Shown one piece after another: positions 37,402-49,753 of a stretch of DNA of 64,000 nt; position 1 is the stretch's first letter, and each line of letters opens with the position of its first letter. Made by a program: the position numbers and the translations under genes. The stretch comes from Rhizobium sp. CF122. Lineage in GTDB: Bacteria; Pseudomonadota; Alphaproteobacteria; Rhizobiales; Rhizobiaceae. The notes beneath the pieces were generated by a model, which was given only the letters and a program-made list of their open reading frames with translations, searched no databases and was not told the origin of the DNA. The stretch covers positions 141,875 through 205,874 of the forward strand of contig NZ_AKKA01000070.1 in the NCBI RefSeq assembly GCF_000282035.1. The letters run 5' to 3'.

Positions 37402-38175
37402 ATGAACCTCCTAAAGACCATCGCCGCCGCCGCACTGATACAGGCCGCCGCGCTCCTTCCTGCCATCGCCGGCGACAACCTCGCGGCCATCAAATCATCA
37501 GGTGTCTTGAAGATCGGCACCGAAGGAACCTATGCTCCGTTCACCTTTCATGACACGAGCGGCAAGCTGGTCGGTTTCGACGTGGAGATCGGCGAAGCGG
37601 TTGCCGCCAAGCTTGGCGTCAAGGCGGAATTCGTCGAAGGCAAATGGGACGGCCTGATCGCCGGTCTCGATGCGAAGCGCTACGACACAGTCATCAACCA
37701 AGTCGGCATCACCGAGGCGCGCAAGCAGAAGTATGACTTCTCCGAACCCTACATCGCGTCGAAGGCAGTCCTGATCGTTCGCGATGGCGACGACAGCATC
37801 AAGGGTTTTGCAGACCTCAAGGGCAAGAAGTCGGCTCAGTCGCTGACCAGCAACTTCGGTAAGCTCGCCCAGGAGGCCGGCGCCGAACTCGTCGGCACCG
37901 ACGGCTTCGACCAGTCGATCCAGCTGGTGCTGACCAAGCGCGCGGACGCAACAGTCAACGACAGCCTTTCCTTCCTCGACTTCAAGAAGCACAAGCCAGA
38001 AGCTCCGGTGAAGATCGTGGCAGAGCAGGAAAATGCCGATTATTCCGGCATCATCATCCGCAAAGGCGAGCCGGAACTGCTGGAGGCGATCAACAAGGCA
38101 CTGGACGACGTCAAGGCCGACGGCACCTACAAGAAGATTTCCGACAAGTACTTCGGCCAGGACGTTTCGAAGTAA
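37402..38175 (+). CDS. Amino-acid ABC transporter substrate-binding protein, cystine type
   Basis: The 257-residue precursor has a signal peptide (AAAALIQAAALLPAIAG) and the SBP_bac_3 fold. The motifs LKIGTEGTYAPFTFHD, VGFDVEIGEAVAAKLG and the closing DGTYKKISDKYFG match FliY/TcyJ-type cystine-binding proteins. It delivers substrate to the permease and ATPase 0.5 kb downstream. A terminator-like hairpin follows directly, then a small gene on the opposite strand, so SBP is probably made in excess over the membrane parts. Cystine as ligand is inferred from family resemblance. Confidence 0.88.
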   Translation: MNLLKTIAAAALIQAAALLPAIAGDNLAAIKSSGVLKIGTEGTYAPFTFHDTSGKLVGFDVEIGEAVAAKLGVKAEFVEGKWDGLIAGLDAKRYDTVINQVGITEARKQKYDFSEPYIASKAVLIVRDGDDSIKGFADLKGKKSAQSLTSNFGKLAQEAGAELVGTDGFDQSIQLVLTKRADATVNDSLSFLDFKKHKPEAPVKIVAEQENADYSGIIIRKGEPELLEAINKALDDVKADGTYKKISDKYFGQDVSK

Positions 38176-38188
38176 GCTGAAAGCCATC

Positions 38189-38221
38189 AAACAGGGGCGG
38201 CACTTTTGTCGTCCCTGTTTT
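38189..38221 (+). terminator. Terminator after the substrate-binding protein gene
   Basis: AAACAGGG (38189-38196) pairs with CCCTGTTT (38213-38220), with a GTCG/CGGC inner stem and a following TTTTTA. It may also terminate the opposing small gene that ends at 38221. Confidence 0.8.
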
Positions 38222-38511
38222 TACGCCGTCGGATCGACGTGATCATGCTGGCTGCGGTCAAGATTTATACGCTGCCTCATCATGCGATCAATCCTTTTCC
38301 GCTGCCGGATCTCGGAACGGATGGCCAGGATAAGCGCTCCGACGACGATGAGCAGAACGGCGCGGAAAACCCAAAGGGCGCCGGTAGGACCAAGGAGAGC
38401 GACTATCAGGCGGCCGTTTCTCCCGCCGTCGACATCGCCGACAAGGATCAGGCCCGCAACCACCGCTGCAAGGGCGGCATACAATCCGAAAATCAAGCGA
38501 TCTCTTCTCAT
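38221..38511 (-). CDS. Small two-helix membrane protein of unknown function
   Basis: The ATG at 38511 gives 96 residues with two hydrophobic segments (LIFGLYAALAAVVAGLILVGD near residues 5-25, and ALWVFRAVLLIVVGALILAIR near 45-65; each cited piece is a membrane helix) and a basic C-terminal tail (RQRKRIDRMMRQRINL). No family is recognised. It lies antisense between the binding-protein gene and the permease gene of the cystine-type importer. The clear two-helix pattern and the positive-inside tail make it more than a random frame. Confidence 0.58.
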   Translation of the reverse strand: MRRDRLIFGLYAALAAVVAGLILVGDVDGGRNGRLIVALLGPTGALWVFRAVLLIVVGALILAIRSEIRQRKRIDRMMRQRINLDRSQHDHVDPTA

Positions 38512-38637
38512 AGTGGTGAGAGAATGTAACCGCGGGATGAAAAAAGCGCTACGCGATCTGCTCTTGCAGGAAGTAGCCTGCGAAGGGTATCTCCCAAAGC
38601 ACGCAACGATCGCGTCACTAGAACAGAAAGAACACCC

Positions 38638-39318
38638 GTGCCGCACTGGTTTCAACTGATGGCGGAGTCGCTTGGTCCGCTCCTCTGGGCCGGCCTGATC
38701 TTCACGATCCCGCTGACGCTCCTGTCATTCACATTCGGTCTCATACTTGGATTGCTCACGGCAATCGCGCGGCTTTTCGCACCTGCGCCGATCGTCGCCA
38801 TCGCACGGTTCTATGTCTGGGTGATCAGGGGCACACCACTTCTGGTACAGCTCTTCGTCATCTTTTACGGCTTGCCGAGCGTCGGCATCCTGCTCGACGC
38901 GTTTCCGGCGGCGCTGATCGGCTTCACCCTCAACATCGGTGCCTACAGCTCCGAGATCATTCGCGCCGTTATCTCCTCCGTGCCGAAGGGGCAGTGGGAA
39001 GCGGCCTATTCGATTGGCATGAGCTGGCGTCAGGCAATGAGCCGCACGATCCTGCCGCAGGCTGGGCGTGTTGCGGTGCCGCCGCTCTCCAACACATTCA
39101 TTTCGCTGGTGAAGGACACCTCGCTTGCCGCCGCCATTACGGTGCCCGAGCTGTTCCAGGCGGCGCAGCGCATCGTCGCGACCACTTACGAGCCGCTGAT
39201 CCTCTACATCGAGGCCGCATTGATATACCTTGCTTTGAGCTCCGTCCTATCCGCGCTGCAAGTCCGCCTCGAGCGTCGCTTCGCGCGCTACGGCGGTATG
39301 CTGGAGGCAAACGCATGA
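38638..39318 (+). CDS. Amino-acid ABC transporter permease
   Basis: The 226-residue protein has the HisM/GlnP-type permease architecture. It carries YVWVIRGTPLLVQLFVIFYGLP (split: YVWVIRGTPLL, VQLFVIFYGLP) and the EAA loop EAAYSIGMSWRQAMSRTILPQA, cited as EAAYSIGMS and QAMSRTILPQA. It forms the inner-membrane channel of the cystine-type importer. The start is GTG at 38638, with AGAAAG upstream. Its stop overlaps the ATPase start by 4 bases (ATGA). The nearest match by pattern is YecS/TcyL. Confidence 0.9.
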   Translation: MPHWFQLMAESLGPLLWAGLIFTIPLTLLSFTFGLILGLLTAIARLFAPAPIVAIARFYVWVIRGTPLLVQLFVIFYGLPSVGILLDAFPAALIGFTLNIGAYSSEIIRAVISSVPKGQWEAAYSIGMSWRQAMSRTILPQAGRVAVPPLSNTFISLVKDTSLAAAITVPELFQAAQRIVATTYEPLILYIEAALIYLALSSVLSALQVRLERRFARYGGMLEANA

Positions 39319-40076
39319 TCGAGCTTTCGCATATCGAAAAGCGCTTCGGCGACGCCGTCATTCTGAAAGACATCAGCATCCGCATTCCCGAAGGCAGCGT
39401 TACGGCGCTCGTCGGTCCGTCAGGTGGCGGCAAGAGTACGCTGCTGCGCTGCATCAACCTGCTGGAGATCCCGACAGCAGGCATGATCCGCCTCGGCGAC
39501 GAGAAGCTGAGCTTTGCGCCAGGACAGAAGACCGGCTGGCAGGCGATCCAGAAGATCCGCCGGCAGACCGGCATGGTATTCCAGAACTTCCAGCTCTTTC
39601 CACATCAGACAGCCATCGAGAACGTGATGGAAGGCCTTGTCACCGTCTTGAGGTGGCCGAAAGAAAGGGCACGGGAGCGGGCAATGGAACTGCTGACGAA
39701 GGTCGGCATGGCGCACAAAGCCGACGCCTGGCCTTCGACGCTATCGGGTGGCCAGCAGCAGCGCGTCGCAATCGCCCGCGCGCTCGCCCCGTCTCCACGC
39801 GTTCTTCTCTGCGATGAACCAACCTCGGCGCTCGACCCAGAACTTTCCGCCGAAGTCGTCGATGTTCTCGGTCGTCTCGCCAGCGAGGGCACGACAATGG
39901 TGATGGCGACGCATGACCTGCGCCTCGCCTCCAAGATCGCCAATGACGTCGTCTTCCTCGAGGCCGGCAGCGTGGTAGAGACAGGAAGCGCAAGGAACAT
40001 CTTTACGGCGCCTGAGCGCGAGCGCACCAAGCGCTTCATCTCGACGATCAACGCCGCCCACACCTACGACATTTAG
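39315..40076 (+). CDS. Amino-acid ABC transporter ATP-binding protein
   Basis: The 253-residue ATPase has intact motifs: Walker A GPSGGGKSTLL, signature LSGGQQQRVAIARAL, Walker B VLLCDEPTSALDPE and switch His in MATHDLRLAS. It powers the preceding permease. The ATG at 39315 overlaps the permease stop. By family it is TcyN/YecC-like. There is no sign of decay, unlike the ABC protein at 17579-19405. A convergent reductase gene lies 21 bases beyond. Confidence 0.93.
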   Translation: MIELSHIEKRFGDAVILKDISIRIPEGSVTALVGPSGGGKSTLLRCINLLEIPTAGMIRLGDEKLSFAPGQKTGWQAIQKIRRQTGMVFQNFQLFPHQTAIENVMEGLVTVLRWPKERARERAMELLTKVGMAHKADAWPSTLSGGQQQRVAIARALAPSPRVLLCDEPTSALDPELSAEVVDVLGRLASEGTTMVMATHDLRLASKIANDVVFLEAGSVVETGSARNIFTAPERERTKRFISTINAAHTYDI

Positions 40077-40097
40077 GCACGGGCGGCGGTTAGAGCT

Positions 40098-40658
40098 TTA
40101 GACCGCGCGCGCCGCCTTCAGCGCTTTGCCCCACCAGACAAGCTGGTCGAGCTGGTTCTTAGCGGCCTCGACGAGGTGCGCGTAGTCGTTCAGACTCCTT
40201 CCGTTCTTGGCAACGGAGAGATATTCCGGGAAAGAAATGTGAACGCCTGTCTTCACGGAAACGGCGCTCATTTCGACGAAGATCAACCGCAACTGCTCGA
40301 CCGCACGCGCGCCACCGACACCGCCGTAGCCGACGAAGGCAACCGGTTTATGGACGAAATGACCGAGATCGATCGCATTCTTGAGAACGGCCGTCGGCGC
40401 ATGGTTGTACTCGGCGGCCGTGAAAATGTAGCCGTCGAACTCAAGCAGCTTCTTCTTCCAGCGCTCCGCCGTTTCATTCTGAGATTCAGTTGCGCTTGCC
40501 TGTCCGAGGAAGGACATCGGGTAGTCCAAGAGATCGAGAACTTCGACCTCGAATTCGGGGCGGCTTGCGGCTATCTGAGCAATCCACTTGGCAGGATGAT
40601 CCGCAAAACGGCCAATTCGCGTGCTTCCGATGATGACGGCAATCTTGAGCGTACTCAT
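40098..40658 (-). CDS. NADPH-dependent FMN reductase family protein
   Basis: The 186-residue flavodoxin-fold protein has the N-terminal phosphate-binding loop IIGSTRIGRFADHPAKWI, and VGYGGVGGARAVEQLRLIF and FTAAEYNHAPTAVLKNAID as the second FMN contact region. This is the NAD(P)H-dependent FMN reductase group (SsuE/ArsH/azoreductase-like). It reduces flavin or quinone-like compounds in the cytoplasm; the substrate is unknown. It lies downstream of pyc on the same strand but is separated by a terminator. Confidence 0.88.
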   Translation of the reverse strand: MSTLKIAVIIGSTRIGRFADHPAKWIAQIAASRPEFEVEVLDLLDYPMSFLGQASATESQNETAERWKKKLLEFDGYIFTAAEYNHAPTAVLKNAIDLGHFVHKPVAFVGYGGVGGARAVEQLRLIFVEMSAVSVKTGVHISFPEYLSVAKNGRSLNDYAHLVEAAKNQLDQLVWWGKALKAARAV

Positions 40659-40674
40659 ATCAATCCTCTCACGA

Positions 40675-40709
40675 AAAATATAAGAGCGGCCCGAAGGCCG
40701 CCCTTTTTA
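40675..40709 (-). terminator. Terminator after pyc
   Basis: GCGGCC (40701-40696 on the minus strand), a TTCG tetraloop and GGCCGC (40691-40686) are followed by TCTTATATTTTT. It lies within 66 bases of the pyc stop codon. Confidence 0.78.
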
Positions 40710-40724
40710 TCGTTCGAATGTCCG

Positions 40725-44189
<3,465 letters not shown>

Positions 44190-44304
44190 TGCTGTCTCCT
44201 CACGGCATCGAAACGGGCAATGCTGCACCCGCGAAGAGAAGTCTTAACGCGCTGTCACGGAAAGTTCAATTTCCAGAACCGCCGGAAATAGAATTTCTCT
44301 AGGA

Positions 44305-45045
44305 CTAGGTGATGAGGCCATGCCGGAAGGCGACAGCGACTGCATGCTGTCTGTTTTTTGCTTTCAACTTGTCTTGCAGGCCGTTCATGTACCAGTCGAC
44401 GGTGTGGTTCGAAATCTTGAGACGCTTGCCGATCTCCACGGAGGTCATGCCTTCGGCAAGATACTGAAGTATTTCCATCTCTCGGCGCGTCAAGCGCGTG
44501 TCGACGCCGGAAACTTCTTCAAGTGCCGGAGCCTCCCCCTTGAGATCAAGGAGCCGCCAGAAAGCCTTTCGAGCGACGGCGCCAAAAAGCGAGATCTCGA
44601 CAGGAGAAAGATCCACGGGCGTTCCGCCTACGCTCATGTTACCGAGGATGCCGTTTCGGCCATGGATAGGGAAAATGTAGCCGTCCTTCAGGCCATGGCT
44701 ATGGGCGTCGGCCATCATTTGCTCCATGCGCCGGTGATGCGGATCCTTGCGGAAAGCCGTCAAGCTGTCCTTCCAACGAAACGGTCTTTGCGCATGTGCG
44801 AGATAGCGCACCGTCGGGTCGGTCAGAACGTATTTCTTCGAAAGATAGATTTGTGCCCACTTCTCTGGCCAATGGCCGGCAAACATAAGGCTGACTGGAT
44901 CTTCAGTCGCTCTGAGATGCCGCATAAGGCCATAATACTGGAAACCATAAGAGTGAACGACGTGCTCGAGCTCCGCGATGACGCCTTCCGCCTTCCGGCA
45001 TTCCTCTAGAACAACAAGCAATTGAATTAACGAATGAATATTCAC
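44305..45045 (-). CDS. LuxR-type regulator with autoinducer-binding domain
   Basis: The 246-residue protein starts at GTG 45045. The N-terminal autoinducer-binding domain has the conserved W...Y...DP...W pattern (WAQIYLSKKYVLTDPTVRYL, then PFRWKD) that contacts acyl-homoserine lactones. The C-terminal GerE helix-turn-helix reads RLTRREMEILQYLAEGMTSVE and ISNHTVDWYMNGL, cited as separate pieces. No luxI-type synthase is seen in the window, so it is a LuxR solo. It is transcribed divergently from ndvA across 326 bases, so a link to cyclic glucan export is possible. Confidence 0.87.
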   Translation of the reverse strand: MNIHSLIQLLVVLEECRKAEGVIAELEHVVHSYGFQYYGLMRHLRATEDPVSLMFAGHWPEKWAQIYLSKKYVLTDPTVRYLAHAQRPFRWKDSLTAFRKDPHHRRMEQMMADAHSHGLKDGYIFPIHGRNGILGNMSVGGTPVDLSPVEISLFGAVARKAFWRLLDLKGEAPALEEVSGVDTRLTRREMEILQYLAEGMTSVEIGKRLKISNHTVDWYMNGLQDKLKAKNRQHAVAVAFRHGLIT

Positions 45046-45371
45046 CAAAACGCCCCCACCCAATTGGGCTTCACATTGAATAGTAACAGCCAATAGGCCA
45101 TGCCCCGATGGCGGGGCGCCTTTCGATGCAATCAAACATCAATCTAGAATATGTATTATCGTGTGCCAGCGCAGTCGTTCAACGCAAGCGAAAATTGCGA
45201 AATTTTCAAACCGCCCCAAAAAATTTCAGACCCCAGGCATTTGCATGCGCTTCGGGACCCAAAGAATCTTCCTTGCGAAAGCCCCCTGAACGCTTCGTTA
45301 ATCGCCGGTTCAGATATCTTTCTGTAGCGTCGCAGCATCCACTATTTCGCAGATGCACAAGAGGTATCGCC
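45046..45371. other. LuxR-ndvA divergent intergenic region
   Basis: These 326 bases carry the promoters for the LuxR gene (minus) and ndvA (plus). The 3' part from about 45170 is AT-rich with a run CCCCAAAAAATTTC at about 45213-45226. A small hairpin GCCCCG-ATGG-CGGGGC lies at about 45102-45117 but has no T run. No classical lux box was recognised. An open frame through this region continues ndvA upstream in frame but does not resemble the family. Confidence 0.5.
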
Positions 45372-47135
45372 GTGTCGCTATTCAAGGTCTATGCAAGAGC
45401 TTTGCGCTATCTTGGCGCCTACAAGCTCCGCGTATCCCTGGTCGTTATCGCGAATATCGTGCTTGCCGCGATCACAATCGCCGAACCCATTTTGTTCGGC
45501 CGCATCATCGATGCGATCTCGGGCAAGGGCGAAGTTAAACCCATCCTTTTCATGTGGGCCGGTTTTGCCGTCTTCAACACCATAGCCTTTGTTCTGGTCG
45601 CGCGTGAGGCCGACCGACTGGCTCATGGCCGGCGCGCCACGCTGCTGACGGAAGCGTTCGGCCGTATCATCTCGATGCCGCTGTCCTGGCATCATCAGCG
45701 CGGCACGTCGAATGCGCTGCATACGCTGCTGCGCGCATGCGAAACGCTCTTCGGCCTTTGGCTCGAGTTCATGCGCAACCACCTGTCAACAGCCGTGGCG
45801 ATCGCACTTCTGATCCCGACCGCGATGTCGATGGACCTGCGTCTTTCGGGCGTACTGGTCGTGCTCGGCGTAGCCTACTGGCTGATCGGTCGTCTCGTCA
45901 TGAGCCGTACCAAGGACGGCCAGGCGTCAGTCGAGAACCACTACCACACAGTATTTTCGCACGTCAGTGACTCGATCAGCAACGTGTCGGTCCTGCACAG
46001 CTACAACCGCATCGAGGCCGAAACCAAGGCGTTGAAGTCCTTTGCCGACCGCCTGCTGCAGGCTCAGTTTCCGGTTCTCGACTGGTGGGCTCTGGCCGGC
46101 GCAATGAACCGCATGGCATCCACCATCGCCATGATGGTCATCCTGGTGATCGGTACGCTGATGGTCCAGTCCGGCGAGCTCCGTATCGGTGACGTCATTG
46201 CCTTCATCGGCTTTGCGAACCTGCTGATCTCGCGTCTCGACCAGATGCGTCAGTTCGCAACGCAGATCTTCGAGGCTCGCTCAAAACTTGAGGACTTCTA
46301 CTCGCTCGAAGACTCGGTCCGCGAACGCGAAGAGCCGGCCGGCAATGCCGATATCGCCGACGTGAAGGGTGAAGTTGAATTCCGCAACGTGTCGTTCCGC
46401 TTCGGCAACACCGCGCAGGGCCTGCATAATGTGTCTTTCACCGCCAAGGCTGGCCAGACGGTTGCGATCGTCGGCCCTACCGGCTCGGGCAAGACCACGA
46501 TGATCAACCTACTGCAACGCGTCTATGACCCGGACAGCGGCCAGATCCTGGTCGATGGTCACGATACGACGAAGATCACCCGCAAGTCGCTTCGCCGCTA
46601 TATCGCAACTGTGTTCCAGGATGCCGGCCTGCTCAACCGCTCGATCAGCGACAACATTCGCCTCGGCCGCGAGGGCGCTTCGGATGAAGACATGCGCCGT
46701 GCCGCAGAAGCTGCTGCCGCAGCCGACTTCATCGAGACACGCGAAAATCAGTACGACACCCATGTCGGCGAGCGCGGCAACAAGCTCTCGGGCGGCGAAC
46801 GTCAGCGTGTGGCGATCGCCCGCGCCATCCTCAAGGATGCGCCGATCCTGGTGCTGGACGAAGCGACGAGCGCGCTTGACGTCGAAACGGAAAACCGCGT
46901 GAAGGCCGCAATCGACAACCTGCGCCAAAACCGCACGACCTTCATTATCGCGCACCGTCTTTCGACGGTTCGTGAAGCAGACAAGGTCCTGTTCCTGGAT
47001 AGCGGCCGTGTCGTCGAAGAAGGCAGCTTCGAAGAACTCAGCCAGAGCAACGGCCGCTTCGCTGCATTGCTCCGTGCGAGCGGCATCCTGACGGATGAGG
47101 AAGTTCGCAAGGCACACACGACAGAGGCGGCCTGA
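45372..47135 (+). CDS. ndvA: Cyclic beta-1,2-glucan ABC exporter NdvA
   Basis: The 587-residue protein starts with GTG at 45372 behind AGAGGT. It has an N-terminal six-helix ABC exporter domain (~20-310) and a C-terminal ATPase with Walker A GPTGSGKTTMI, signature KLSGGERQRVAIARAI and Walker B PILVLDEATSALD. NdvA in Sinorhizobium and ChvA in Agrobacterium export cyclic beta-1,2-glucans to the periplasm, needed for nodule invasion, attachment and osmoadaptation. Length matches. The frame runs further upstream (to 45108), but those residues do not belong to the family. A strong terminator follows. Confidence 0.95.
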   Translation: MSLFKVYARALRYLGAYKLRVSLVVIANIVLAAITIAEPILFGRIIDAISGKGEVKPILFMWAGFAVFNTIAFVLVAREADRLAHGRRATLLTEAFGRIISMPLSWHHQRGTSNALHTLLRACETLFGLWLEFMRNHLSTAVAIALLIPTAMSMDLRLSGVLVVLGVAYWLIGRLVMSRTKDGQASVENHYHTVFSHVSDSISNVSVLHSYNRIEAETKALKSFADRLLQAQFPVLDWWALAGAMNRMASTIAMMVILVIGTLMVQSGELRIGDVIAFIGFANLLISRLDQMRQFATQIFEARSKLEDFYSLEDSVREREEPAGNADIADVKGEVEFRNVSFRFGNTAQGLHNVSFTAKAGQTVAIVGPTGSGKTTMINLLQRVYDPDSGQILVDGHDTTKITRKSLRRYIATVFQDAGLLNRSISDNIRLGREGASDEDMRRAAEAAAAADFIETRENQYDTHVGERGNKLSGGERQRVAIARAILKDAPILVLDEATSALDVETENRVKAAIDNLRQNRTTFIIAHRLSTVREADKVLFLDSGRVVEEGSFEELSQSNGRFAALLRASGILTDEEVRKAHTTEAA

Positions 47136-47160
47136 TCGGCAACAGGTGCATCGATCGATC

Positions 47161-47193
47161 AAAGCCGGATGGTTCTGCCATCCGGCTTTTTTC
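47161..47193 (+). terminator. Terminator after ndvA
   Basis: AAAGCCGGATGG (47161-47172), loop TTCTG, CCATCCGGCTTT (47178-47189), then TTTTC. Twelve base pairs make it a strong intrinsic terminator. Confidence 0.93.
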
Positions 47194-47248
47194 TTGCCGA
47201 CCAGCGACCACTTTCTAAATATCGGAAACGAAACCGCGGGGAGGTCGT

Positions 47249-47602
47249 ATGCAAGTCAGACGAATTGTCGCCAATCTCGAAACTCCCAGCCCGGCCGCCG
47301 CAAGCGCATTCTATCGGGATATCCTCGGGTTGGATCTCCTGATGGATCACGGCTGGATCGCAACCTACGGCTCAAGCCAGCAGATGTCCGTCCAGGTCAG
47401 CTTTGCAAGCGAAGGCGGCGCGGGAACGCCGATTCCGGGCCTGTCAATCGAAGTCGATGACGTCGATGAAGCATACGCAGCCATGCGCACCGCTGGTTTC
47501 GAGATTTGTTATGGCCCGGCCGACGAGCCGTGGGGTGTACGTCGCTTCTATGTTCGCGACCCCTTCGGAACCCTGGTGAATATTCTTTCCCACAAGGCCT
47601 GA
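47249..47602 (+). CDS. VOC superfamily (glyoxalase/dioxygenase-like) protein
   Basis: The 117-residue protein has the two beta-alpha-beta-beta-beta modules of the vicinal-oxygen-chelate fold. It begins RRIVANLETPSPAAASAFYRD and ends WGVRRFYVRDPFGTLVNIL, cited as RRIVANLETPSP, AFYRDILGLDLL and FYVRDPFGTLVNIL. The RDPFGTLVNI ending is typical of glyoxalase/bleomycin-resistance members. Substrate and metal are unknown. A GGGGAGG ribosome-binding site precedes the ATG. It is a single gene between ndvA and the MFS gene. Confidence 0.85.
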   Translation: MQVRRIVANLETPSPAAASAFYRDILGLDLLMDHGWIATYGSSQQMSVQVSFASEGGAGTPIPGLSIEVDDVDEAYAAMRTAGFEICYGPADEPWGVRRFYVRDPFGTLVNILSHKA

Positions 47603-47799
47603 AGGGCAAAGGCGCGACCGGCTCTTGCCTGCGACAATCTGCGCAACGGCGTTAGACTAAAGTCATAATCCCAAAGCCGCTCTCTTTATGGGGGAGCTTT
47701 TCTGGCACACTCTCGTCAGGCGAACCGCGACCTGGGGTACGCTTCGAGGAGAGTATGGTCGCGCGCCGCATTTCACATTCGCTCTGTGGAGGACAGAAA

Positions 47800-49686
47800 A
47801 TGGCAAATGTCGTAAGCGTCGACGGCTCAAAAGCCGGCCCGATGACGGGCGAGGAGAAGAAGGTTATCTTCGCCTCATCGCTCGGGACCGTTTTCGAATG
47901 GTATGACTTCTATCTTTACGGTTCGCTCGCCACCTATATCGGCGCGACCTATTTCACCCAATACCCGGAAGCAACACGAAACATCTTCACGCTTTTGGCC
48001 TTTGCCGCTGGCTTCCTGGTGCGCCCGTTCGGCGCGCTCGTCTTTGGCCGCCTCGGCGACCTCGTCGGCCGCAAGTACACGTTCCTGGTGACGATCCTCA
48101 TCATGGGCCTCTCGACATTTCTCGTTGGTATTCTTCCTGGTGCGGCAACGATCGGCATCGCGGCGCCCATCATCCTGATTGGACTTCGGCTCTTGCAAGG
48201 TCTTGCGCTCGGCGGCGAATATGGCGGTGCGGCAACATACGTGGCCGAACATGCGCCCAATGGACGCCGCGGCTACTTCACCTCATGGATTCAAACGACG
48301 GCAACGCTCGGCCTCTTCCTGTCGCTTCTCGTCATCGTCGGCGTTCAGTTCCTGATGGGCAAGGAAGCCTTTGCCGCGTGGGGCTGGCGCATTCCGTTCC
48401 TGGTATCGGTCGTCCTTCTCGGCGTCTCCGTCTGGATCCGTCTGAAGATGAACGAGTCACCGGCATTCCAGAGAATGAAGGCGGAAGGCAAGGGCTCGAA
48501 AGCCCCGCTGACCGAAGCCTTCGGTCAATGGAAGAATGCCAAGATCGCGCTGATTGCGCTTCTCGGAGCAACAATGGGTCAGGCAGTCGTCTGGTACGGC
48601 GGCCAGTTCTACGCGCTGTTCTTCCTGCAGAATGTGCTCAAGGTCGACCTGCAATCGGCAAACATCATGGTGGCCATTGCACTCTTCCTTGGCACACCGT
48701 TCTTCGTCGTCTTCGGCGGCCTGTCCGACAAGATCGGTCGCAAGCCGATCATCATGGCCGGCCTCTTGATCGCCGCCGTCACCTACCAGCCGTTGTTTAA
48801 GGCCATGACCTGGACTGCCAATCCGGCGCTTGCGGAAGCCCAGGCCTCCGTCCGCGCAACCGTGACGGCCGACCCGGCTGACTGCAAGTTCCAGTTCAAC
48901 CCGACCGGAACCTCGAAGTTCACCAGTTCCTGCGACGTGGCAACGGCCTTCCTGACCAAGAACTCGGTTCCTTATGATGTTGTCCCCGGCCCCGCGGGGC
49001 AACCTGCTACGGTCAAGATCGGCGACGAAACCATCAACAGCTTCGATGCCATCGCCGCCGGCGACAAGGCAAAAGCAATGACGGGCGCTTTCGAAAAGGG
49101 CGTCAATATCGCCCTTCACGACGCCGGATACCCGCTGAAGCGCGGCGCCACCAAAGTTCCGGATGCCAAGCTGGATGCCTTCATTGCAGCCAACCCGGAA
49201 CTTGCTCTCAACGTCGACGCAGTCCGTGCCGGTGAAAAGCAGACCGTGCCGGCTGACAAGCTTGTCGCCGATAAGCTGCTGACCGCCGACGAAGCCAAGG
49301 GCGTCACCGACATGGCGGTCTATAATATCGCCAATGGCGGTAGCTTTGCGATGACGGCTGACCCGTCCCGCGTCAACTGGATCGGCACGATCGCCATCCT
49401 GTTCGTGCTCGTTCTCTATGTGACGATGGTCTACGGCCCGATTGCCGCCCTACTGGTCGAACTCTTCCCGACCCGCATCCGCTACACCGGCATGTCGCTC
49501 CCTTACCATATCGGCAACGGTTGGTTCGGTGGCCTGCTGCCGGCAACGGCCTTCGCAATGAGTGCCGCTACCGGCGATATCTACTTCGGCCTCTGGTATC
49601 CAATCGTCTTCGCGGCGATCACGCTGGTCATCGGCCTGATCTTCCTGCCGGAAACCAAAGATCGCGATATCCACGCGATGGATTGA
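47800..49686 (+). CDS. MHS-type MFS transporter with a large internal insert
   Basis: The 628-residue protein starts at ATG 47800 behind GTGGAGGACAG. The N-terminal half is standard metabolite:H+ symporter sequence (ASSLGTVFEWYDFYLYGSLA; GRLGDLVGRKYTFL; LGGEYGGAATYVAEHAP). After membrane segment 8, an insert of about 150 residues (roughly residues 340-525) replaces the usual short loop. It is polar, Ala/Asp/Lys-rich, with two Cys (TADPADCKF, KFTSSCDVATAF). Segments then resume (IGTIAILFVLVLYVTMVYGP) to the end. MHS carriers take up organic acids, proline or shikimate-like compounds; the substrate here is unknown. Confidence 0.85.
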   Translation: MANVVSVDGSKAGPMTGEEKKVIFASSLGTVFEWYDFYLYGSLATYIGATYFTQYPEATRNIFTLLAFAAGFLVRPFGALVFGRLGDLVGRKYTFLVTILIMGLSTFLVGILPGAATIGIAAPIILIGLRLLQGLALGGEYGGAATYVAEHAPNGRRGYFTSWIQTTATLGLFLSLLVIVGVQFLMGKEAFAAWGWRIPFLVSVVLLGVSVWIRLKMNESPAFQRMKAEGKGSKAPLTEAFGQWKNAKIALIALLGATMGQAVVWYGGQFYALFFLQNVLKVDLQSANIMVAIALFLGTPFFVVFGGLSDKIGRKPIIMAGLLIAAVTYQPLFKAMTWTANPALAEAQASVRATVTADPADCKFQFNPTGTSKFTSSCDVATAFLTKNSVPYDVVPGPAGQPATVKIGDETINSFDAIAAGDKAKAMTGAFEKGVNIALHDAGYPLKRGATKVPDAKLDAFIAANPELALNVDAVRAGEKQTVPADKLVADKLLTADEAKGVTDMAVYNIANGGSFAMTADPSRVNWIGTIAILFVLVLYVTMVYGPIAALLVELFPTRIRYTGMSLPYHIGNGWFGGLLPATAFAMSAATGDIYFGLWYPIVFAAITLVIGLIFLPETKDRDIHAMD

Positions 49687-49709
49687 GACGAGTGAAGACT
49701 GCAAATCTG

Positions 49710-49739
49710 AACCCGGCGCTCATAAGGCGCCGGGTTTTT
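49710..49739 (+). terminator. Terminator after the MHS transporter gene
   Basis: ACCCGGCGC and GCGCCGGGT form a stem with loop TCATAAG, followed by TTTTT. It lies 24 bases after the stop and may also serve the convergent PAP2 gene. Confidence 0.9.
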
Positions 49740-49753
49740 CATTTATGGAAGCC

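Noticed and set aside
45102..45117. GCCCCG/CGGGGC hairpin upstream of ndvA as a terminator
   Set aside because: Only 6 bp of stem and no T run on either strand.
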